Source of the DNA: Opeltia flavorubescens
Lineage: Eukaryota; Ascomycota; Lecanoromycetes; Teloschistales; Teloschistaceae
Length of the DNA stretch: 64,000 nucleotides
Direction: 5' to 3'
Assembly (NCBI GenBank): GCA_000442125.1
Contig: KE546976.1
Span: forward strand, 248,001 to 312,000
Below are positions 21,966-32,431 of this stretch, in pieces (positions within the stretch are counted from its first letter, which is position 1; each line of letters begins with the position of its first letter). Below the pieces are notes generated by a model. That model did not search any database. It was not told the DNA's origin and saw only the letters and a list, made by a program, of their open reading frames with translations. Both the position numbers and the translations under genes were made by a program.

Positions 21966-23048
21966 ATGACCAACCAAGACTCTTTTGACGACCCCCGGTA
22001 CTGGGAACGTTTTCAGATCACGAGAGATCGTCAGGCAGTCCTCCTATCGGACTGGTCGGAAGAAGAAGTTCCTCTGGATCTCCTGTCTTCTCCCACTTCA
22101 GAACAGGAACAAAGAATCACCGATTGCTGGGAATTTCATATGCTATGCGTGGGCAAATTAGCAGGATTACGAGAAAACTTACTTGCTTCCGTACTTCATA
22201 CGGACCTCGAAACAATCCAAATGGAATACGCAGCCATCATACAAAGGAGAACCTCCTTTTCAGACGACTTCCACACGGACGAGACATTCGCTGACTTTTG
22301 GCTCGACAATTTGAAAGGTCAGCAACTCCTAGACAAGATGATGTACCATGAATTGCTCGACGATCTATTCGAAGGACTGCGTGAAACGTCGTCGGATCGG
22401 CGGAGGCGGAAGTGTTACGGATTGCCTGCGCGACTTTCTTTCGAACTGGATGAGGATGTGATTCGTACCTTTCCGGGACACCAAAGCGATTTGGAAAAGC
22501 TGCTTGATTGTCCAGAGCGCCGTCTTGACCTACTTGATGCGTACAATCTATTCGAAGAGAATATACTGAGGAAGATCAAGGATGCATACGACAGTTTCCG
22601 ATACTTGGGTCGAGTTCTTGCTTCCTGGACGGATGATGATCTTGATACCCCTTTGAACGACCCTGGCCTACCGCCGGACCTTTCCAACCTTGTTGGCCAT
22701 CAGGATTCAGTCAGGGATTCTACAAGGGACTCATCTGAGACAGCATACCTTATTCATGATCCTTTTGTCGCTCTACACGCTTGGGCATGTGAGTTCAATA
22801 TTTTGCACGGATATGGACAATCACCATCCGATTCTACTCCTTCTACCCCTGAACAAAGTGTGGAACCAGATAGCGATCGAAGACTCCAAGGCAGAGAGAC
22901 CGCCAGACCACGAGATGAGCACATGGGGCTGATGGACGAAGATTTGGAAGTTTATGAGGATGATGAGATGGAGGAATTGTTCGGTGAAAGATGTCGTACA
23001 AGATATTGGCTCTGGGAGGAAGGAGAGATGACAGCTCGTGAGGCTTGA
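21966..23048 (+). CDS. orphan protein, paralog of the 23.9-kb gene
   Basis: Single exon, 360 aa from ATG 21966 (the frame extends upstream to 21858 but without an ATG). The central part is helical and acidic. The string LDKMMYHELLDDLFEGL (about residue 120) matches LDQRMYFELINDIMHGL in the gene at 23898-25125. A preceding FADFWLDNLKGQQ matches VRQLWADKIKHQD, and an upstream ITDCWEFHM matches IQDDWLIHM. The C-terminal third is Ser/Pro/Asp-rich and disordered, ending with Glu/Asp-rich segments. No membrane or secretion signal is seen. No known family comes to mind; the pair appears to be a diverged tandem duplicate. Confidence 0.7.
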   Translation: MTNQDSFDDPRYWERFQITRDRQAVLLSDWSEEEVPLDLLSSPTSEQEQRITDCWEFHMLCVGKLAGLRENLLASVLHTDLETIQMEYAAIIQRRTSFSDDFHTDETFADFWLDNLKGQQLLDKMMYHELLDDLFEGLRETSSDRRRRKCYGLPARLSFELDEDVIRTFPGHQSDLEKLLDCPERRLDLLDAYNLFEENILRKIKDAYDSFRYLGRVLASWTDDDLDTPLNDPGLPPDLSNLVGHQDSVRDSTRDSSETAYLIHDPFVALHAWACEFNILHGYGQSPSDSTPSTPEQSVEPDSDRRLQGRETARPRDEHMGLMDEDLEVYEDDEMEELFGERCRTRYWLWEEGEMTAREA

Positions 23049-23897
23049 GGTTATTTTACACTTCTTCGTTCGTCATTGAGGAACCTACAGCATGGCTATC
23101 CAACATAGCCAAGGCTAGGCTTTAGGTCCTGTTTTAGATGGTCAACAATTTGGCGCCAGGGGTAGCGATCAGCTTCGGATATTGACTAGGCCGTAGGAAA
23201 TCCGAAGCCTTGGCATTGGCCAGTCTTCATTCATCTATGATCTGATTTAAAATATTTCCTCTGCTAGGCAGTCGGAGACTCCCATTCTCTCATGTCGTCC
23301 GGATAATCTAAGTATGAATATAATAGTAATGATGGTAGCTTGAGCTCAATGGTACTCAATCTTTCTGCGCTGTCGTTACGAACCTGCTCTTGATCCCATT
23401 TCTGGCCTAAAGCCAATAGCACAAGGAAAATCTATCTGTCAACAAACCCCATGAAACGAGTGGAGCTCTGCCCCACTTCATTCCAAGTCATTCGCTCTCT
23501 TTCCGCTGTATTGCCCAATGGCTGGGCAACCGGGATCCTCACCTCCGGCTGTTGCGAGTCTCGGATGAACGTTGTACAGCATTTGACCCGTGAACCATGG
23601 CTCTCAGCCGGAGAACGGGATGAGAAGCGGGTTGTACACGTACTGTGGTTCTTCGAAATACTGGGCATCCCCCAGATTTTCTTCTCTTTGGAGCTTTTCT
23701 AGTGGGCTGTGATTGGTTATCTTGGGTCCGATTTCGTCTAAGTTCTTCTGCAAGACAAGGCTCGTTCTCTTGATTTTACGAAGGACACTCCTCAAGTGGA
23801 CGACCTTCTCATCTCTTCTCGAAAATCAGTTGGACAGGTTTTCTTTCCCCTCTATGTTCCTACAGTACATCTGATTTCCCTCATCTCTTAACGCACC
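23049..23897. other. intergenic
   Basis: 849 bp between tandem paralogs. No gene or repeat is recognised. Confidence 0.4.
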
Positions 23898-25125
23898 ATG
23901 TCGAGATACAACAAGCACTCGATGAATGGCTACGAACCAGAGCAATACTACTTTAGTAGAGCTTGGAAGTCGGCCAACGACCGTTCATCTGCTCCTTCGG
24001 AATATCAGGATTTTCAGACAGCCTCATCGTATCACTGTGACACAGCGTTCCCACCGCAGACCACAGCATACCCACCGAGTTATGCTCAACATGCTGAGAG
24101 CGGAATGGATAGAGAAGGTACCTCCTCTGCACCAGTAAAGCCACATTGATATTGACTCAAAGCTGATACATCACTGCTCAGAGAAATCTTATCCTTCAAA
24201 CGAGTACTACTCAGCAAGCTTCAAGACTTTTCCTGGATCTAAAGAACATGCATTCCTATTTTCAGAAGGTATCCAGGACGACTGGCTGATCCACATGATC
24301 CAAGTCGCGATCTACCCTGCGGGAATGGTCGAGGATTTCATGTCAAAGGCATTCAGTTCGGCGGCTCAAAAATTCGACAAGTTCTACCCCTATGTCAAAT
24401 ACGGGACTGTATACCTTTCGGATGGTCGTGATGTGAGACAATTATGGGCCGACAAGATCAAACATCAGGATTTCCTCGACCAGCGAATGTACTTCGAGCT
24501 GATCAACGATATCATGCACGGTCTGTATCGCTCCTTGTACGATAGAGCAGATAAGAAGTGCCGAAAGCCCGGGAAAAACTGCTTCCAATTCCATGAAGAG
24601 TATATACGAAAATATGAAAGCACGAATCCAAAGCCACTTTGTAGAGACACTAGGCCGGCACACAAGTTGCCTTGGATCTTCAAGGTTTACGGCGATGAGG
24701 CGATCGACAGAATCTACGGTGGGTTCCGAGAGCCCAACCCACCGGACTCATTCGAAGGTATCGTTATATCCCCACCGGATCCACGAGATGTCCGATACCC
24801 TTTGCATAATGGCTTGCCAGTGCATGGAAATTCACATGGTCTCCCACATGTTGACATTCAGAGCGGATCATGGTTGGATGACAGCGAGTCGTATCAGTCC
24901 TCGCCCTCTACTGCCCATACCTACGCAGCTATACCCAGCAATGATTACCTTGAGCCTGGAAGAAGTCAACACATCCACCGAAGAGACGAGTACATGGACA
25001 GAATGCCCAATGAACCAGCTCCAAGGTATGAAAAGAGCAAGGCAAACGAAGGTAAGAAAAGGCATCAGTCGAAGCCTAATGCTTGGTCTCGAAGGAGAGA
25101 GAGCAGCGCGAGAACGAAATACTGA
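23898..25125 (+). CDS. orphan protein, paralog of the 22.0-kb gene
   Basis: Two exons, 23898-24117 and 24182-25125, giving 387 aa. The 64-bp intron runs GTACCT...GCTCAG with a CTGAT branch and joins the frames exactly. The first 95 residues are Tyr/Ser/Pro-rich and disordered. The helical centre carries the motif LDQRMYFELINDIMHGL shared with the upstream paralog. The C-terminal third has His-rich stretches and a strongly basic tail (KKRHQSKPNAWSRRRESS) that could act as a nuclear signal. The paralog at 21966 has no intron in the matching part. Unknown function. Confidence 0.7.
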
Positions 25126-26001
25126 GCTCCGCTATTGAGAAACAGTTGCGTTCTCCCCAACATATCCTTGTTTTTCTCACAGGGTCGGGAACCGGAAGTA
25201 GGAAAGTTGGACTATTCAACATGGTCAAAGGTGGCATTGATGCTGAAAGCATCAATAATTCGAGTTGAGAACTATGGTCTTCTTTAATGTTACCTCAGGA
25301 TTGGCATTCAATAAAAAGGCCTGAACGGATAGATAGTTTGTTTTTGTGCTCTCTGGACTTGAGAACCCCTAATGTGGTAGGCTGTGGAATCCTGATCCAA
25401 ATTCGATTGGCCTAGACATCATATCTTTCGTTTATAGAGATCTTGCGGTGTGACTTACAGAGGATTGTATCGTCCTCGATGGTAAACCATAGCAAGAGCA
25501 AACTCAAATATCTCATGTGTGGGAGGAAGGAGCAGATTAGAATATCACATTGCCGAGTTCCATTGACATTTTGGATAGTATACAATGAAACGATACATGG
25601 TCGTATCAAGATGTCGCCTTTCTCAGCTCAATGTAAAGGTCCCGTCGAGACGTCGTTGGCTACTTTGTCTTAGTTGTCCTTTGTTTTAAAACCCTGGAGC
25701 TATCCACATGAGGGTTCCTTACTTCTCAACAAGCCTCATGTGGGGAATATGCCTCACCCACATCCCCATTATTGCCGCCCACGTTTCGCTCGGTTGTACA
25801 CGGCTGAGTAGCTCCGCTAGAACGGCAACGAGCGTCAAAGAAGCCGAACCCGTCTTGTATATATTGAATCTCCCCCGGGCCTGACAAGATGTCGGTCCCT
25901 CTTCACTAATTCACTCTGGACTGCACTCTTCTCGAAATCTCTCAAATCTCGGCTTCTTTCAACCACTCGATATCATACTCTTCATCCATCTCCATTTCAC
26001 A
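25126..26001. other. intergenic
   Basis: 876 bp. Nothing coding is seen. It ends with a TATA-like promoter for the next gene. Confidence 0.4.
25858..25864 (+). promoter_or_regulatory. TATA-like box
   Basis: TATATAT about 140 bp upstream of ATG 26002. Similar boxes sit at comparable distances before several other orphan genes (36481, 42434, 48735). Confidence 0.35.
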
Positions 26002-26665
26002 ATGGAGAACACACCTGAGGTACATTCCACAGATGAAGAGCTTAAAAAGGATGCTTAAGATAGAACAGGATCACTCCTTACAGGACGGTCCACCTCGTAC
26101 CTCCCAGTGGGTTCCACCCGGCGACGGCGTCTTGCCCATGAGCGATATCAGAAAGGTCATCGGAAAGCTCAATCGACCAACTGCAGAGATCATCATCCGC
26201 TACTTTAGCTTCAACATCATTGTAAAGCAGTGGGGTGATGGTATTGTCCGTGAGCTCAATGATCTCGGTATCCCGATAACCCACAAAGAGCTTCGTGCCC
26301 TCTTCATGTTCCTTCGCAGTGAAGACCGACATCTTCATGGGAATATGCCGCACGCCATGTACACCGAGGAATTCATCCAAAGGATCAATTCGATTTTCCC
26401 AGTAGCGCGTCGACATTTTTACCCCGAGACTCCTGAAAACAAAGTTTTCATGAACGGCGCGCAACCCGACCGTAGATTCGAAGGGATCGTCCAGAAATTA
26501 CAAGAAGCCAGTGAGAAGTTCTCTAATATGATCTTTTCACCGCCAATGGTGCCGTTGCCCCCTGGCGTCTCAAGATCGGATTTACCAGGAGGGACGAGAG
26601 TCTTTACCGATGTTGACTTCAGCTCCTGGATCATTCCCTCGGACGTTAGTGAATCTTCGGCTTGA
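26002..26665 (+). CDS. small orphan protein with HTH-like core
   Basis: ATG 26002 has the best context (CACAATGG), but its frame reaches TAA within 19 codons. A 40-bp intron (26020-26059, GTACAT...TTAAG) would join MENTPE to the main frame and give 207 aa. Otherwise translation starts at ATG 26033 (210 aa). The intron is very short and lacks a good branch site, so both are open. The body contains TAEIIIRYFSF, GDGIVRELNDLGI and THKELRALFMFLR, three likely helices resembling the core shared by other small genes here. The C-terminal part is Pro- and Phe-rich. No membrane or secretion signal is seen. Function unknown. Confidence 0.6.
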
Positions 26666-27007
26666 ATATCGATCCATTGGCTTAACACTTAGGGCTGGCA
26701 CGCTATCATCAGAAGGCAACATGACACCTGAGCAGGTATTGAGGCTCAGCATCTAAGGATCATGGTGGTCACTTCTGGGCATAATCTGTCTTTTGGGAAT
26801 ATGAAAAACATGAGCTCCGCATCTTCATACGGTAGAATTTGGAATATCGACAATAGCAAGAAGATCGCCTCAAACGCTCTAAATCACTCTCTCTGTATCT
26901 CGTGATTAGAGTCTCCCACTTGCTCACTTTTCTGACCTCCACCCCATGATTATTCCCCCTGATCTCAATATTACTCTTCCCCCTCTCCTCTCATGAGATC
27001 CACCATA
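26666..27007. other. intergenic
   Basis: 342 bp between convergent genes. Nothing is seen. Confidence 0.4.
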
Positions 27008-27397
27008 TCATACTACCATACCATCCTTTTTTACCTCCTTTCCTTTCTCCGCCGGCTTGGCTTCACAGTCCGCCAATTTGAAGCACATCCTCTTTCCTTG
27101 CGCCCAAACCCATCTCAAAATACTTCCCACATCCATCTCCTCAAAAACATACATCAACGCCGGCATCAACACCAAAGCTAAAAAAGCTTTGTTAACATCC
27201 ATACCCGCATTCCCGCACATCAAACGGCTCGCGGTGCTGGTAGCCCCAGTAGTAGCCGCATCGACTGTATCATCCACATCGGGGCTTTTGCCATGACCGC
27301 CACGGGAGCTGGAATGACCTCCACTACGACCTCCTCCGTGGCCGCCGCCGCCTCCGTGACCGCCTCCTCCGCCTCCGCCTCCGCCTTTGGGCGCCAT
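27008..27397 (-). CDS. Gly/His-rich protein with hydrophobic C-terminal half
   Basis: Single exon, 129 aa, ATG at 27397. It starts MAPKGGGGGGGGGHGGGGGH, a run of Gly broken by His, then GGRSGGHSSSRGGHGK. The second half is a hydrophobic segment (KAFLALVLMPALMYVF) followed by DVGSILRWVWAQGK and a Lys/Glu-rich tail. It resembles the two minus-strand neighbours in starting with MAP, having a low-complexity front, and placing a hydrophobic stretch with Trp near the end. No signal peptide. A tail- or hairpin-anchored membrane protein is possible. Low complexity makes homology calls unsafe. Confidence 0.55.
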   Translation of the reverse strand: MAPKGGGGGGGGGHGGGGGHGGGRSGGHSSSRGGHGKSPDVDDTVDAATTGATSTASRLMCGNAGMDVNKAFLALVLMPALMYVFEEMDVGSILRWVWAQGKRMCFKLADCEAKPAEKGKEVKKDGMVV

Positions 27398-28004
27398 GGT
27401 AAGTTATGCTGGTGTTTGTGGTAGGTGTGATTGTTATGGTAGTGTTGCGGTAGGTAAGATGCGCAATCGAGTAAGAGAAGCCAAGGGAGTCCGCGAAATT
27501 ATCGTTGTGAGGGATTGCTGCTGGTTACGTATGCTTTGAGAGAGAAAGCAGGAAACAAGAATTGTCTCGAGTCGCTCTCAGGATATGGTATGCATGATTT
27601 CTGGCTGTCGTTGCTTGCGCGAGTGAGGTATTTATGTTCTCTTCCCGAAGATTCTGTTGTCATGACTCCCTCCCATCATATTAATCATGTTGAAAGTAGA
27701 GAGTGGCTTAGACCTTCACAATATTACCCAGGCACAGCCAGACTTGTGACACAAACCACTCAACAAAATTTAAGAATCTTCTTTGAAGGTATTGTCGCTA
27801 TGACTCTGTTTCATCATTCTTTATTAAGATTATAATGAATCACTGAGATCCGCGCATCGAGGAGTCATATCTCACATTGAGTAAGTAAATTTATTCCTAC
27901 TTTCTTTACCCACGCGCAGAAAAGAGTACCACATGTAAATATGCACAAAATCAATACCACAGGATGACTATCTTCTCAAAGCAGAGGAACACATCTCCTC
28001 AACC
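27398..28004. other. intergenic
   Basis: 607 bp upstream of one minus-strand gene and downstream of another. No gene or repeat is seen. Confidence 0.4.
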
Positions 28005-28205
28005 TTAGAACCCCAGGATGCGCCCTACAAAACCCATCCAATGCACATCCTCCCCCAAAAACCCCACAATCAGCATGAACATCAACGCAAATACATCCCT
28101 CGTAGAACCTGCACCACCAAACCCTACCCGTGTCGCCGCGCTGGTAGCTGCAACACTATCGCTACTGGTGGAGTTGTAGTGATGATGATGGTGGTGTGGT
28201 GCCAT
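28005..28205 (-). CDS. short protein with natural six-His run and hydrophobic C-terminus
   Basis: 66 aa, ATG at 28205. It begins MAPHHHHHHYNSTSS, i.e. six consecutive His encoded with mixed CAC/CAT codons, then a Ser/Ala/Gly linker. The C-terminal 25 residues are hydrophobic (VFALMFMLIVGFLGEDVHWM and a few more). Shares the MAP start, strand and layout with the genes at 27397 and 29545. It is short, so it could be non-coding; the repeated layout in three neighbours is the main argument for it. Confidence 0.45.
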   Translation of the reverse strand: MAPHHHHHHYNSTSSDSVAATSAATRVGFGGAGSTRDVFALMFMLIVGFLGEDVHWMGFVGRILGF

Positions 28206-29233
28206 TTTTGAGATGTGGTGGGATTCGGAGGAGGAGGAGGAGAAGTGGGGTGGTGTGGTGATTAAGATTGTGTTTTGGGGTGATGGAGGGGAGGGTTTGG
28301 GGGGATGAGTTGAGGGGTGATAGTGATAAAGATGAGTCTAGAGATGGAAAAAGGTATGTTTGTGGGTTGGAGAGGTTGTTTTCGATTTATGAGCTCAATG
28401 GAGAGGTAAGATGGACGAGTTCGTGCCGATGTTTTATTGATGATCTTTGTTCCAGGAGACGAGGCTGCTGAGAGTTCGTACGGTGAAATGATATTTCAGT
28501 GATGTATGTGTTCAGTCTTTTAGGAGAAGAAGGCAGTGCAACGGAAAAAAAGCAGGCCAAGTATCATACGCTTAGGTCTGTTGCACAACATTGTCGACAC
28601 TCTAAGCGCTAATGAGCTTGTGTAATTCATGCCATTATCCTCACCCAGCTCGTAGCCGCAGGCCCAGATCATGTCAATACTCGCCAATAAACGGCGATGA
28701 AGGTGGTGAGATGTAACAGCAGAGGTGCAGTGTACCGGGCAGAGAGTCGTGCAGGGCGCATAGCCTCAACAGAGAGTCGCTGGCTGTTCCCTTTTGCGTC
28801 TTTCGGGACGGGAAATTGGGTTCCGGTTTTCAAAACAGGATATCTGGCTTGAAGGGACTGTTAGCAGGTTTATGAATTGGGACCTTGGTTAATCTAGGAA
28901 TCAGGAATGGTCTTGAAGGCTTTGACGCTCGATTATACGCTAAAAAAAAGATCCTGCAGAGGGAAACGCAGGAGAAATTGGGTGAGGTGGTATCTCCCCA
29001 GTGAAAGGCATGATGAAAAGTTTCAATATATTTCCATCATCTTCATTCAAAATGTAAATCTCCTCTCCTCTTCTCTCGATATCGTTGCTTTGCTTTCCGC
29101 CAGGTCAGTAACTAATACGGCGAAATCCAATCAACACTAGAAAACCCCCTGGCATAGTGTAACTACCCATACACCAGCTCTCTGCCACAACACCCCATCG
29201 TCATCATCACTTATGGACATCCATCACAACCAT
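28206..29233. other. intergenic
   Basis: 1.0 kb. G-rich on the plus strand at 28200-28330. Otherwise nothing is recognised. Confidence 0.4.
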
Positions 29234-29545
29234 CTACACCCATCTTAAACCCAACCAATGAAGCACCACAATAAACAGCAAAAGCTGACTGATATTGAGC
29301 CCTCCAGCACCGCTCGCTTGACCATGAGTCGGGTCTCCGTTATTGACACTGTTACCGCCGCGGGCGGCTGTAATAGCATTGGCTCCGCTACCACCACCAC
29401 CTCCTTCTCGTCCTCCTTTTACTCCGCCGCTGTCACCCTTACCGCTCGAGCTACTACCATGGCCACCGCCGCCGCTGCTAGAATGTCCACCACCACTGGA
29501 GTGGCCGCCTCCCCCACTGCTACCTCCGCCACCCCGTGGTGCCAT
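29234..29545 (-). CDS. Gly/Ser/His-rich protein with C-terminal hydrophobic tail
   Basis: Single exon, 103 aa from ATG 29545 (the frame is open further upstream but without ATG). Residues 1-55 are nearly all Gly, Ser and His (MAPRGGGGSSGGGGHSSGGG and on). The last 20 are hydrophobic, ending NISQLLLFIVVLHWLGLRWV at the stop. A terminal hydrophobic helix with no hydrophilic tail is the form of a tail-anchored protein. The third member of the MAP-starting trio at 27-29.5 kb. Confidence 0.5.
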   Translation of the reverse strand: MAPRGGGGSSGGGGHSSGGGHSSSGGGGHGSSSSGKGDSGGVKGGREGGGGGSGANAITAARGGNSVNNGDPTHGQASGAGGLNISQLLLFIVVLHWLGLRWV

Positions 29546-30804
29546 TTGATGGAAATGCTTCGACGACGGGTTTGACAACAGTGTGATTGGGGTCCGCAGA
29601 ACGTCAAGAAGTGGGTTTCGAGGATTGGGCGACTCGTACGGACTCGCTGTAGGGAAACTGGTGTGAGGTTTTGGTATGTGAAATTTAGCAAATTTTGGTT
29701 GGGAAAATTTAATGTGGATGTGTTAGATTTGGATGGTGTGTTCCTTTATGTGGTCGTTCGGAGATGTTTGAGAGGATAGTAAAGGTAAAATTGCAGATGG
29801 GAGATCAGCGGCTATTCGAGCAGGTGTTGAGGCGTGAGATCTCGAGCGTTTACATATCTGAAGTGAGAGCTGTGCAATACAAAAGATACAGTGAGGGAAG
29901 AAGAGCGTGGAGATAGTATGAGGGCTTTGCTGGGACACGAAATGGATGATATGGAATGGAGATATTATGTTCCCACGTGTACCGTAGGTGCGTCTCGCGC
30001 CCTCAGCGTCAGGGGGGGCAGTGTACTTCCTACCCATAATCTACTGGATATCATTTGGGAAACCGCTCGCCAATGGGATACTCAGAGCAAAAGATCCGGT
30101 GTAGTGAAGGTCATACGAGGAGCACAGCCTCCATAAGCTGTCAAGGAGAGACCATGAGAAATGGCTTGCTAAGACCCGGTCCTTCGGGAGGGCGGGCTAG
30201 GTTGAGTTCATGATGACGTATTCGTGGTTTTGGAGAGTGGATACTGAGGAAAAGAAAGCGCTTCGGTGGTGCAACACGCATGGAAGAGGGTTATGAGTAG
30301 TTTGGGAGAAAGTTGGGAGTGGAGATTAGGGGCAGTGACATCCTTCCTCACGATTTCTCAGCAAGCCAGATTCCGATTGCCGATATTCTGTCATATCGAA
30401 GTTTCCATGAACAGAGTCTGAAATTAAGCATTGTCAAGGTTCGTGCTTTTTGGAAGCATTCTATGGGCAATTCGATTTTAATAGGATCATGGAGAAACGG
30501 ATGTTGTGATCCTGGATTTCCTTTGCTATGATCGTTCTGTCATGGATTCTGGTATGACACATGATTGGTTTGGTTACTTGGGTGCACGGCAATATGATAT
30601 CAAATAGACCAAGATAGTTGTCAATTCCCTATGGATGAGTCCTAAGTACGTGGATGCCTAGATAAATCAGAAGAATAACGGTCTACCCATACGCCATAGA
30701 TTCAAAAGCCAAAACCAAATCCCATACCATCACCAGCAGACTCTAATCCATTCCATCTTCCCTACCCTCCTTGACCTGGTTCAAATTTCCCACTCCATCG
30801 TGGT
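29546..30804. other. intergenic
   Basis: 1.26 kb. A minus-strand frame with ATG at 30037 (104 aa) is open but shows no motif. Nothing is called. Confidence 0.35.
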
Positions 30805-31638
30805 CTAATGATCAGACAGCTGGTGGTGTTGGCGCTTGTCTTTCCGCAATTTAGGATGACTCCCAGTCACAATTGCCGCAATTACTATTACGAGAATAAG
30901 TGTTGCCAGGACTAGGATGTATAAGCAGATTCTTGGGGCACTAGGCGTTTCTCGCTGTCGCGAGCGAGGACTAGGAGCCCTTCCGCGTCGATCCCGAGAA
31001 GATGATGGGCGGAAGGCGCGACCTCTGTTGCTGTATGTATCGGTGCCCTCATCGAACGTCATTGATCGTGTACGGCGAAAGGTGTTCGGTGGAGGGGAAA
31101 GATGTCCGGAGTCATATTTCCCTGGCTGCACCAGCGCCAAACTTGGCTCAGGTACGGTGAGGAAACTCTCGTCGTAGGTGGAAGTGGTGGAATGTGCGTT
31201 ATAGTCCTTGCCATACTTCATCGACTCGGAGCTATCGTTGGTCTTCTCAAAGAGAGATGAGGCTTCAGTATGATTTTTGTCTTGATCTTGGGGCTCCGAA
31301 AATTGTTCAGGCACCGTGAGATGAATCTCGTCGTAAGATGGAGGCGTCGGCCGGGCCTCTTCGTCATTGGCCCATTCCGTCGATCTTGCGTCGCTGCCGG
31401 GTTTTGGGGGATATCCTGGGTGAACCACTTGGCGTTCACCTGGCTCCATGTGCTCTGGGCATTCTATTGAGATCACTGGAAGGTCTTCTCCGTACATGGG
31501 AGAGCTGGTATGGTTCTCGTCGTGATCTTGACCGCGATGGTAGGCATCCTCGTCGGCGACCATTACATCGAAGCTAGGATATGCCCATGAAGCTTCGTAA
31601 TCCGGCATTCGGCGACGACTAACGAGAAGGGGATGCAT
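30805..31638 (-). CDS. single-pass membrane protein with PPxY motif
   Basis: Single exon, 277 aa, ATG at 31638. The first 225 residues are hydrophilic, rich in Asp, Glu, Pro, Ser and His, and contain an internal repeat: SYDEIHLTVPE and TYDESFLTVPE, each followed by a DxxKNHT/YDSGH-like stretch. PTPPSYDE contains PPSY, the PPxY form bound by WW domains of Rsp5/NEDD4 ubiquitin ligases. An Arg/Ser-rich stretch (SSSRDRRGRAPSPRSRQR) precedes one strong TM helix (ICLYILVLATLILVIVIAAI), and a short basic/His tail follows. With no signal peptide, the long N-terminal part is probably cytosolic. A ubiquitin-ligase adaptor role would fit PPxY plus TM but is inference. Confidence 0.65.
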   Translation of the reverse strand: MHPLLVSRRRMPDYEASWAYPSFDVMVADEDAYHRGQDHDENHTSSPMYGEDLPVISIECPEHMEPGERQVVHPGYPPKPGSDARSTEWANDEEARPTPPSYDEIHLTVPEQFSEPQDQDKNHTEASSLFEKTNDSSESMKYGKDYNAHSTTSTYDESFLTVPEPSLALVQPGKYDSGHLSPPPNTFRRTRSMTFDEGTDTYSNRGRAFRPSSSRDRRGRAPSPRSRQRETPSAPRICLYILVLATLILVIVIAAIVTGSHPKLRKDKRQHHQLSDH

Positions 31639-32431
31639 TGGTCACCGGTAAAGTATGGTAAGAGATCGAGGAACGATTCTGAGTATGCGGGAATGTGTTT
31701 GTGGAATATGGTTTTTTACGAAAGCAGGAGGTCGTAAGTGAATGAGAATAATAGGTATCTGTGGATGACTGCGGAGAGATTTGAGCAGGAGAAAAAAATT
31801 GTTGACTACGGGAAGAGTATACCTTTATAAATCGACTCTGGGTGCATAGCCTTGTGAAATTGGGCGCGAGGGGAAACACGTACCTGCTGCTCCACGAAAC
31901 CGGAGATGCCGCCTTGCTAGGTACCACAAACATAGCCATGACTTCCTGCTTAACTTCCAGAAGACTTACTGGCTGAAGGAGTAAGGATGTCGTATAGCCA
32001 TTCTCGAATAACCAGACCTGGGCCCAGGGCGTTGCAGGTCATGACGGCTTCTGATACAATGTCCAGTCCCGGGATCGGTGATTTACTCGGGATGCAATCT
32101 TGTCCAAAACAGGCTTCCCGAATACCAGCCCCCAAAGTAGCCCTCATGACTGAGGCAATGACCTTTTTACGGGTGGATATTTGTCCGACTTGTAGATCAA
32201 AGGAGCTAGCTGCATTTAGGCCTAAGCCTTCCAAGGTTGCACGGATATGCTTTGATTCTCAAACGCTTGGGTGTTCAGGCATCTTAGAGCACAATGTATC
32301 CAATAGTCTAGGAAAGTTTTCATATGATTCTACACGTCGATCATTGTTCACATGCCAAGTTTAAAATAAGTCCAGCCTTTCGAATAAGCATGAGCGTCGA
32401 ATAAACCAGTATCTCAAAGCTCCCTCTCAAA
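31639..32431. other. intergenic
   Basis: 793 bp. Open frames on both strands at 31950-32360 show no family resemblance. A TATA-like TTTATAAA lies at 31824. Confidence 0.4.
31824..31831 (-). promoter_or_regulatory. TATA-like box
   Basis: TTTATAAA, about 186 bp upstream of the minus-strand ATG at 31638. Confidence 0.35.

Noticed and set aside
29723-30037. Minus-strand frame of 104 aa with ATG 30037.
   Set aside because: No motif, TM plan or MAP start like its neighbours; probably chance.
31950-32364. Opposite-strand frames of 94 and 125 aa.
   Set aside because: No domain, no family match to nearby genes, and both open over the same bases.
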